A stretch of 11,720 nucleotides of DNA from Bifidobacterium breve (GTDB lineage: Bacteria > Actinomycetota > Actinomycetes > S36-B12), in NCBI GenBank assembly GCA_945900705.1, contig CAMDKJ010000037.1, forward strand, positions 1 to 11,720, written 5' to 3'. The translations under genes were made by a program, and so were the position numbers. The notes beneath the pieces are model-generated. The model searched no databases and was not told the DNA's origin. It saw only the letters and a program-made list of their open reading frames with translations. Shown piece by piece: positions 7,052-11,720 of the stretch (the stretch's first letter is position 1; every line of letters begins with the position of its first letter).

Positions 7052-7942
7052 GTGCCGGCGCTTAGTGTTACCAACCCAGTTCTCATTGGTGGCACCGGCC
7101 GTAGCGGGTCTACCATTCTCGGCCGAATCCTGGGCCACCACCGGGAGCTGTACCTCACCGACCCGGAGGAGGTGCGCTTCATCGCTAACAACCCGGGCAT
7201 GGCCGTAGCCCTTGGCACCAGCCAGGCTCGCTGGCCGCAACGCCTGCGCGCTACTACTGCGGCACGGAAGGCAATTGCGCGGGCGCAAGGGGCCCACTTT
7301 GCGCGACCCAATAACAGTGGCTTGCAGATGTGGCTTACCAAGGACGAGATGCGTGAGCTCGGTGATCACTACCTCGAGCGCTTTGGCTCTGATCCGTTGA
7401 GCGCAACCCAAGAGTTCGTGCAGTCGGTTATGGACAAGGTGGCGGCACCGGCTCAAGGTCGGCGCTGGGTTGACGGCACGCCGGCTAATGCGCGCGTTAC
7501 CGACCTCATCGAGCCAATCTTTCCCGAATGCCAAGTGATCGCGATCATTCGCGATGGCCGCGACGTTGCAGCCTCGTTCGTCGAGCAGACCTTTGGGCCA
7601 AATGAAATACTTGGCTCACTGCGCGAGTGGCACAAGCGCAGCCGGCGAATGCATCAAGCGGTCCAAGCTTGCCGACCCGGGCGGATACTAACCATCGACA
7701 TGCTGGACCTAGTGCAAAACAAGCGCGAGGAGTCGATGGTTCAGGTATGTGAATTCCTTGATATCAGCGTCGATACGCAGATGATGGAGTGGTTCGCCAA
7801 CAATGTCAGCGTCGAGCACGCGCACGTCGGTCGCTGGCGCACGCAGTTTGATTCGAAGATGACGGCCCAGATCCAGGAGCTCTATGCACAGCTGGTTGCA
7901 GACCTGCGTAAACATGGGGTGCCCGTCCCACTTGAAACCTAG
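7052..7942 (+). CDS. Sulfotransferase family protein (PAPS-dependent)
   Basis: A 296-residue cytosolic protein started at GTG 7052, which a TANNNT box six bases upstream supports. Residues 10-24 (VLIGGTGRSGSTILG) are the 5'-phosphosulfate-binding loop of the Sulfotransfer_1/3 type. RRWVDGTPANA (137-146) is the W-x-D/E-x-T-P block common in these enzymes. IIRDGRDVAASF (165-176) is the 3'-phosphate-binding loop, with Arg 167 and Ser 175. The length is usual for the family. It differs clearly from the sulfotransferase at 1853-2995 (GTGRSGST against HKTGTT), so the two are distinct subfamilies and not a duplication; they may have different acceptors. The gene is divergent from the GT2-TagF gene with an 85-bp gap, which suggests a shared control region. 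The acceptor is unknown; a surface glycan is inferred from the neighbours. Confidence 0.88.
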   Translation: MPALSVTNPVLIGGTGRSGSTILGRILGHHRELYLTDPEEVRFIANNPGMAVALGTSQARWPQRLRATTAARKAIARAQGAHFARPNNSGLQMWLTKDEMRELGDHYLERFGSDPLSATQEFVQSVMDKVAAPAQGRRWVDGTPANARVTDLIEPIFPECQVIAIIRDGRDVAASFVEQTFGPNEILGSLREWHKRSRRMHQAVQACRPGRILTIDMLDLVQNKREESMVQVCEFLDISVDTQMMEWFANNVSVEHAHVGRWRTQFDSKMTAQIQELYAQLVADLRKHGVPVPLET

Positions 7943-7979
7943 TCGCTGTGCTGTCTTGCCCAATTTACTGAGTTGACTC

Positions 7980-8029
7980 GCCTACTTTTCTGGCCTACTT
8001 TTCTGGCCTACTTCTCTGGCCTACTCCGG
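7980..8029 (+). repeat. 13-bp tandem repeat, about 3.8 copies
   Basis: The unit GCCTACTTTTCTG is repeated head to tail at 7980-7992, 7993-8005, 8006-8018 (one change) and 8019-8029 (partial). A separate related copy, GCCTACTTTCACG, sits at 8241-8253 beyond the transposase remnant and is followed by a looser GTCCTGATTT copy. Similar GGCCTACTTT strings, as I recall them, occur as multiple transposase-binding repeats near the ends of actinobacterial IS21-type elements, so this may be an IS end. That identity is not proven. Confidence 0.85.
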
Positions 8030-8211
8030 ATCGTGATCCGCGGGCACGCGTTCATCCAGAACCTGCGCCGAGGCCACTACGAACTGGGAGTCGAGACGGC
8101 GCCGGTGTTCCGGCTGGCGACCGCATTCGACGAACTCCAACTCGCGATCTGAACAGTTCCTCCTCCGCCCACGAACCAGCACGACCTACGATCGCGTAAC
8201 GCAACAGTGCC
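8027..8211 (+). mobile_element. 3' remnant of an IS6-family-like insertion sequence
   Basis: In one frame 8027-8152 encodes RIVIRGHAFIQNLRRGHYEL followed by GVETAPVFRLATAFDELQLAI and TGA. This is the C-terminal end of a DDE transposase that I recognise from actinobacterial IS6-family elements (RGHAF-QNLRRGHYEL...AF-EL-AI). After 49 bp of non-coding sequence comes GCAACAGTGCC (8201-8211), which equals the last 11 bases of the IS26-type right inverted repeat (TTTGCAACAGTGCC). The rest of the transposase (the D, D, E residues) and the left end are missing; the homology begins right where the 13-bp tandem repeat stops. It is therefore a dead fragment, and the insertion or a later deletion joined it to the repeat. 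The IS family is likely but the exact element is not identified. Confidence 0.65.
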
Positions 8212-8253
8212 TTATTACTTCAGCCCAGCGCTTTTCGTCGGCCTACTTTCACG

Positions 8254-8498
8254 GTCCTGATTTGCGGGCGAGCCTAGAACCACTCGACCTTGACCCGAGC
8301 TTTGCTCAGGCGGTGGCAAAGAGCCCGCGTCATAGCTCGGCGGGGTTCATGGCTAAGCGTGAGCAGCTGCTCGATGGCAGTGAAGGCCTCGCCGGAGCCG
8401 CGGTTCCGATCTTCGGCGAGCAGATGTGGAACTACTACTTGCGCAGTTATCCGGATCTAGTGAGCGCTCACTATCCGGAAGTGCCCGCACCTAGATAG
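8254..8498 (+). pseudogene. Unrecognised gene fragment, probably the C-terminal end of a lost gene
   Basis: The frame encodes about 75 residues with protein-like composition (SLEPLDLDPSFAQAV, then GFMAKREQLLDGSEGLAGAA, then an aromatic-rich FGEQMWNYYLRSYPDL) and ends in TAG at 8496-8498. The earliest usable start is a TTG at 8262 inside the repeat-like debris, without a Shine-Dalgarno; an ATG at 8349 would give only 49 residues. The frame stays open upstream through the IS inverted repeat, which suggests that the original 5' part was removed by the rearrangement that left the IS remnant. I do not recognise the family. It could also be a small intact gene. Confidence 0.4.
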
Positions 8499-8550
8499 AG
8501 CCGCGCCGGGAGCCATCGCAACCTGCTGGCTGCCAAACCGCATCAGCCAA

Positions 8551-9270
8551 TCAGTCGTGCGGACCGTGGTGGATGGCCCCCGGTAGGTCAAGTGGTTCGG
8601 GTGCAACGCCGCGGCGAGGGTAGAAGAACTCGGTGAGCAGCGCACCGATCGCAGCACCTATCAACTGGAAGATGATGAACATCGGCACGGAGGCGGGTGC
8701 GATGCCCGAAAAGGTATCCGTTAGTGAACGCCCGATGGTCACGGCTGGGTTCGCGAACGATGTTGACGAGGTGAAGAAATAGGCGGCGCCAATCCACGCG
8801 GGCACCATCGCCGCCCCAAGGTTGCCGCGACCGGTTCGGGTGAGCGCACCGATAACCAAGAGCAGTCCGGCGGTGGCAACGATCTCGCCGAGCCAGATAT
8901 TGCCGCCGGTGCGGATATTGGTGGACGCGGTAACCGCGGGCAGAGCGAACATTAGGTTCGCCAGCATCGCGCCGACACATGCACCGATAATCTGCGCGGC
9001 GATATAAATTGCGCCTTCGCCGATCGGCATCTCCCGCCGTGCCATCTCAACCCCGGAGACAACTGGGTTAAAGTGCGCGCCGGAGATGGGGCCGAAGGTC
9101 CAGATCAACACTGCCAGTACAGCGACCGTCGCGGCGGCGTTGATGAGCAAGGTGACGGCAAGGTTGTCTGAAAGCAGTGTGCCCATGATCCCGGAGCCGA
9201 CCACGGTTGCGACCAAGATCGCGGTGCCGAGGAACTCGGCACCTGCTCGTCGTACCAGTCGGTGGGGCAT
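8551..9270 (-). CDS. Aquaporin / MIP-family channel (AqpS-like, arsenic-associated type)
   Basis: A 239-residue integral membrane protein from ATG 9270 (the preceding TTG is less likely). It has the duplicated MIP layout of six helices and two half-helices. The first signature is SGAHFNPVV (NPA changed to NPV, near residue 69). The second is STSFANPAVTIGR (NPA near residue 174). The residue after the second NPA is Val, where water channels and glycerol facilitators have the filter Arg (NPAR), so the pore should be wider or less polar. The FTSSTSFANPAVT, SDTF/TDTFSGIAPASVP pattern is that of the actinobacterial aquaporins that often lie beside arsR/arsC and resemble AqpS, proposed to move arsenite or methylated arsenicals. 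No ars gene is visible here, so the substrate is open: small neutral solutes, metalloids or water. Confidence 0.9.
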   Translation of the reverse strand: MPHRLVRRAGAEFLGTAILVATVVGSGIMGTLLSDNLAVTLLINAAATVAVLAVLIWTFGPISGAHFNPVVSGVEMARREMPIGEGAIYIAAQIIGACVGAMLANLMFALPAVTASTNIRTGGNIWLGEIVATAGLLLVIGALTRTGRGNLGAAMVPAWIGAAYFFTSSTSFANPAVTIGRSLTDTFSGIAPASVPMFIIFQLIGAAIGALLTEFFYPRRGVAPEPLDLPGAIHHGPHD

Positions 9271-9395
9271 CAAGGTCGGTCCAATCCGATTCGCAAGGCG
9301 CTTTTCGCGTCAAAGCTAATCAGTAGATGTTGAGTCAATTTTTATGGAAGCAAATATAGCGAACTAAGTGGCTCGGGAGCACCTGTTTTGGCCAA

Positions 9396-9812
9396 CTAGT
9401 GGCTGCGGGTATGCCGGAGCCACCAGAGTCCGACAACCGGCAAAACCAGCGGCACAAACCCATAGCCACTCCCAAACCCGGTCCAGACGGTGGCAACGCC
9501 AAAGGCATCGGGCCAGACCAGGCTGGCGGTCCCGATTGTCAAAACGCCTATCAGTTCAATGAGGATGGCTCCGGTTGCCACCCGCCGGGAAGTTCGATCG
9601 CCGCGGGCCAAGGCGATGGTTGCGACCACGTAGATGCTGGCGGCCAGCGCCGAGAGCAGGTAGGCAAGTGGCGCCTCACTAAATTTCGTCGTGATTTGAA
9701 ATACCGACCGGGCGGTGGCCGCGAGGGCGAAAATCCCGTAGATAGCAACCAAGACCCGGCCGAAACCACGACCCGATGAGGGCGCCGGCGCTGAGGCGTC
9801 GTTATTGGACAT
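9396..9812 (-). CDS. Small four-helix integral membrane protein of unknown function
   Basis: 138 residues from ATG 9812, which has GGGAGGG six bases upstream; longer starts (to 9872) lie inside the neighbouring gene. A polar Ser/Ala/Pro N-terminus of about 16 residues is followed by four hydrophobic segments: VLVAIYGIFALAATARSV, PLAYLLSALAASIYVVATIAL, a segment after the basic RGDRTSRR turn (ATGAILIELIGVLTIGTASL), and FVPLVLPVVGLWWL. It ends in a basic tail. The layout and the FALAATARSVFQI and FGSGYGFVPLVLPVVGLWWLR segments look like a conserved actinobacterial membrane protein that I know only as hypothetical. It overlaps the upstream gene by 11 bp, so the two are co-translated and may form one complex. 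No catalytic residues are evident. Confidence 0.85.
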   Translation of the reverse strand: MSNNDASAPAPSSGRGFGRVLVAIYGIFALAATARSVFQITTKFSEAPLAYLLSALAASIYVVATIALARGDRTSRRVATGAILIELIGVLTIGTASLVWPDAFGVATVWTGFGSGYGFVPLVLPVVGLWWLRHTRSH

Positions 9813-10170
9813 TATTACCCTCCCAAACTTGTTGTACCCGCAGGATGAGGATGGGTAGTAACAGGTAGGCAACCGCTATAACGGCCAACCCGGCTCGGCT
9901 CTTCTCGCCGCGGGCCCACAGGAATGCCGCGGGGAGGACGACCAGGCAGGCGATTAGGTAGCCAACAAATTCGGCGCGGGCAAAATCTCGGTCGCTCCCG
10001 ACCATTTGAACGATGCCACCGATGACGAACCCGAGTAGCAGCACCTCAAGGAGCACTCCGCCCAGAGCCAGAATGAGGTCCGGCTGCCTCTTAATCACCA
10101 GCAGGATGCCCGCCCAAAGCACAAGTAATAGGGATATGACGATGATTGCGGTGGCATACCAACCCGACAT
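9802..10170 (-). CDS. Small four-helix integral membrane protein, first gene of a coupled pair
   Basis: 122 residues from ATG 10170. Four hydrophobic segments are seen: ATAIIVISLLLVLWAGILLV, LILALGGVLLEVLLLGFVIGGIV, FVGYLIACLVVLPAAFLWA and AGLAVIAVAYLLLPILIL, with short charged loops (KRQPD, GSDRDFARAE, RGEKSR). The RxE/RGEKSR loop before the last helix resembles conserved hypothetical membrane proteins of actinobacteria. Its stop codon lies inside the start region of the next gene (11-bp overlap, Shine-Dalgarno within its last codons), so translation is coupled. No Shine-Dalgarno is visible before its own ATG. It is divergent from the alpha/beta-hydrolase across a region with a regular palindrome array. 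The function is unknown. Confidence 0.82.
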   Translation of the reverse strand: MSGWYATAIIVISLLLVLWAGILLVIKRQPDLILALGGVLLEVLLLGFVIGGIVQMVGSDRDFARAEFVGYLIACLVVLPAAFLWARGEKSRAGLAVIAVAYLLLPILILRVQQVWEGNNVQ

Positions 10171-10204
10171 AGTGGGGATTGTTGCATGACCCGGCCGATA
10201 GTTG

Positions 10205-10258
10205 GTAACTTACGGTAGAGTAAGTTACGATGTAGTAAGTTACTGGCTAGTAATACAG
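10205..10258. promoter_or_regulatory. Array of 9-bp palindromes at exact 15-bp period (candidate operator)
   Basis: GTAACTTAC (10205-10213), GTAAGTTAC (10220-10228), GTAAGTTAC (10235-10243) and a weak GTAATACAG (10250-10258) start exactly 15 bp apart. Each of the first three is itself palindromic (GTAA-S-TTAC), and the first is the reverse complement of the next two. The array fills the gap between the divergent membrane-protein and hydrolase genes and ends within about 35 bp of the hydrolase ATG. TAATAC (10251-10256) could be a -10 box. The regularity suggests cooperative binding of a dimeric regulator, such as one of the TetR class; none is encoded in the window. Confidence 0.7.
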
Positions 10259-10293
10259 ACTTGGTGAACCAAGGGTCCGAGGGCAGGTGGGGT

Positions 10294-11160
10294 ATGGCTG
10301 AGGTAATGACCGCAACGGTGCTAGCGCAGCATGGCCGCGAACTTGCTTATCGTGAGATCGCCGGCACGGGCTATCCCATAATGTTGATTCACGGAATTGG
10401 GTCCAGTTCGTCAACCTGGGGGGATATCCCAGATCGACTCGCTGCCACTGGAGCGCACGTAATTGTGGTGGATCTACCCGGGCACGGGCAGTCCTCTAAA
10501 CAGCCTGGGGATTACAGCTTGGGCTCGCTCGCCAGTTCCTTGCGCGACCTAATAGATCATCTTGATATTGAGCGCGTGCACTTAGTTGGGCACTCCCTCG
10601 GGGGTGGAGTTTCACTGCAATTTTCCTATCAATTCGCCGAGCGGGTCCAAAGTATTGTGCTGGTTGCCAGCGGTGGCCTCGGCGTCGAAGCCTTCACCGG
10701 GTTGCGTGCGGCTGCACTCCCGGGGTCTGAGCTGGCAATTCGCTGGGCGCTGAATGACCGCACTTTGGCCGCAGCGTCATGGACCGGCAAACAACTAAGC
10801 CGCATCGGATTGACGCCACATGCACTTAGCCCAGGTGCTATCGAGACAGCAAGTTGGCTAGCCGATGAGGATCGGCGCACGGCTTTTCTTTCAACCTTGC
10901 GAAGTGTGGTCAACGTAAAAGGCCAGCGGGTCTCCGCGCTCGAGAAGTTACATCTACTTAACGGCAGCAGTGTGCTAATTATTTGGGGAGATAGTGACCC
11001 GATGATTCCGATGGAGCATGGAGTTAATGCCCATAGGCTGCTCCCGGGTAGCCGTTTGGTGATATTCCCGGGCGCAACACATGAGCCACATGTTCAAGAT
11101 CCGCAGCGCTTCGCTGACTTAGTTGTCGAACATAGCCAGCGCAACTTGGAATCCTCGTAG
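10294..11160 (+). CDS. Alpha/beta-fold hydrolase
   Basis: 288 residues from ATG 10294, which follows a purine-rich AGGTGGGG. GTG 10264, seven bases after TAATAC, is a possible leaderless start that adds ten residues. The fold markers are in order: oxyanion loop LIHGIGSSSSTW (about residues 30-41), VVDLPGHGQSS, nucleophile elbow GHSLGG with Ser 101, acid Asp 235 in IIWGDSDPMIP, and general base His 263 in GATHEPH. The triad is complete. It resembles the lipase/esterase and haloperoxidase-like group of single-domain hydrolases with a helical cap between strands 6 and 7, and it has no signal peptide, so it is cytosolic. The substrate cannot be assigned: carboxylesters, acyl-CoA-type esters and ring-cleavage products are all possible. 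A and T at third codon positions (several TTA and CTA) seem more frequent than in the sulfatase gene. It is probably controlled through the upstream palindrome array. Confidence 0.9.
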   Translation: MAEVMTATVLAQHGRELAYREIAGTGYPIMLIHGIGSSSSTWGDIPDRLAATGAHVIVVDLPGHGQSSKQPGDYSLGSLASSLRDLIDHLDIERVHLVGHSLGGGVSLQFSYQFAERVQSIVLVASGGLGVEAFTGLRAAALPGSELAIRWALNDRTLAAASWTGKQLSRIGLTPHALSPGAIETASWLADEDRRTAFLSTLRSVVNVKGQRVSALEKLHLLNGSSVLIIWGDSDPMIPMEHGVNAHRLLPGSRLVIFPGATHEPHVQDPQRFADLVVEHSQRNLESS

Positions 11161-11198
11161 CTTCAGCTGCGTGAAATCACCTCGCGTGGTTTGCGGTT

Positions 11199-11720
11199 CT
11201 AATCACCAGCAATATCGAGAATCAATTTTCCGGTGTTGTCACCGTTAAAGAGGCGTAAGAACACGTCGTGGAAGTCGGCGACCTTGCCGGGAACGATGGT
11301 CTCCGGGGCAATGATCTTGCCCTCCTTCACCCATTGCGCCAAACGCTTTCGTGCGAGCGGGTATTCGTCGCCGTGATCAAAGACCAAGAAGCCCTGCATG
11401 GTCCCGCGTCGCACTAGCAACGCCAGATAGTTAGACGGCCCCGGCGTCGCAGATTCAGCGTTGTACTGGGAAATAGCACCGCAAATTACAATGCGCGCGT
11501 GCATGGCCAAATGGCCAAGTGCCGTATTTAGAATTTCTCCGCCGACATTGTCGAAATAGATATCGACACCGGTGGGGCAATGCTGCCGGAAACTTTCGCG
11601 TAGCGGCTCATTTTTGTAATCAATCGCGGCGTCGAAGCCGAGTTCATCGACGACATAGCGGCACTTAGCTGGCCCACCGGCCAAGGCGATGGTGCGGCAA
11701 CCGTTGATCTTGGCGAGTTG
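11199..11720 (-). CDS. NADP-dependent medium-chain oxidoreductase, CurA/PTGR type, C-terminal part (5' truncated)
   Basis: The last 173 codons are present; the frame is open to the window edge (Q-L-A-K-I-N-G-C-R-T...). The segment covers most of the Rossmann domain of zinc-independent medium-chain dehydrogenase/reductases. QLAKINGCRTIALAGGPAK is the helix and strand that bind the NADP 2'-phosphate (Gly-Pro-x-Lys). FDAAIDYKNE, GVDIYFDNVGGEILNTAL and ICGAISQYN are hallmark blocks of the CurA/YncB and leukotriene B4 12-hydroxydehydrogenase (PTGR1) family. The C-terminal MQGFLVFDH and NTGKLILDI blocks complete the assignment. These enzymes reduce the C=C bond of enones with NADPH. The gene converges with the hydrolase gene (38-bp gap); no clear terminator hairpin was seen between them. 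The substrate is unknown. Confidence 0.92.
   Translation of the reverse strand, partial: QLAKINGCRTIALAGGPAKCRYVVDELGFDAAIDYKNEPLRESFRQHCPTGVDIYFDNVGGEILNTALGHLAMHARIVICGAISQYNAESATPGPSNYLALLVRRGTMQGFLVFDHGDEYPLARKRLAQWVKEGKIIAPETIVPGKVADFHDVFLRLFNGDNTGKLILDIAGD

Larger units (their letters stand above)
7943..8550. other. Gene-poor junction of mobile-element debris
   Basis: About 600 bp between the second sulfotransferase and the aquaporin, with no intact gene that I can defend. In order it holds a short A/T-rich tail, the 13-bp tandem repeat, the IS6-like 3' remnant, a stray repeat copy and the unrecognised fragment. No rRNA, tRNA or strong terminator hairpin was seen. This is the likely right edge of a variable segment. 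Confidence 0.7.

Noticed and set aside
7037..7534. 165-codon minus-strand frame opposite the second sulfotransferase
   Set aside because: It overlaps the conserved PAPS-binding and WVDGTP blocks in antisense and has no motif of its own.
7980..8253. CRISPR array
   Set aside because: Units are 13 bp, directly tandem and without spacers of constant length; no cas gene is present.
928..8550. Attachment-site repeat of the tRNA-fMet 3' end
   Set aside because: I found no second copy of the tRNA 3' segment (928-951) downstream in the window, and there is no integrase gene.
9368..9779. Plus-strand open frames opposite the small membrane gene
   Set aside because: Gly/Pro/Gln/Arg-rich translations typical of antisense to a hydrophobic protein; the minus strand has the Shine-Dalgarno and helices.
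11161..11198. Bidirectional terminator between the hydrolase and oxidoreductase genes
   Set aside because: No stable hairpin with a T-run was found in the 38-bp gap.

Overview
The window looks like chromosomal DNA of a moderately high-GC member of the Actinomycetota. The evidence is the C-terminal tail of a UPF0182-type membrane protein, an initiator tRNA of the actinobacterial type, frequent GTG/TTG starts, and several TANNNT boxes placed 6 to 8 nt before a start codon, as in leaderless actinobacterial transcripts. No species can be named from the sequence.

Layout. Positions 2-952 look like core genome: the end of a UPF0182 gene, an ArfB-like GGQ peptidyl-tRNA hydrolase, and a tRNA-fMet with a recognisable promoter and a strong terminator. 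Positions 1096-1747 hold a type II toxin-antitoxin module of the HigB/RelE plus XRE (HigA-like) kind. Its toxin reading frame is cut by one in-frame TAA, while the rest of the toxin and the coupled antitoxin remain intact. Positions 1853-7942 hold four surface-chemistry genes: a sulfotransferase (-), a secreted or anchored formylglycine-type sulfatase (+), a fusion of a family 2 glycosyltransferase with a TagF-like polyol-phosphate transferase (-), and a second sulfotransferase (+). Positions 7943-8550 are debris: a 13-bp tandem repeat, the 3' end of an IS6-like transposase with its terminal inverted repeat, and an unrecognised gene fragment.

Positions 8551-10170 hold three minus-strand membrane protein genes: an aquaporin of the type often linked to arsenic loci, and an overlapping pair of small four-helix proteins of unknown function. 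A short intergenic region with a regular array of 9-bp palindromes (15-bp period) then leads into an alpha/beta-hydrolase gene (+). The window ends inside a minus-strand NADP-dependent medium-chain dehydrogenase.

How the genes may work together. The 1853-7942 block reads as a small cassette for building and editing a sulfated cell-surface glycopolymer. The GT2-TagF protein would extend a sugar/polyol-phosphate chain, the two sulfotransferases would add sulfate from PAPS, and the exported sulfatase would remove it. This is an inference from families and adjacency. The flanking tRNA gene, decayed toxin-antitoxin module and IS debris suggest the cassette sits in a variable island.
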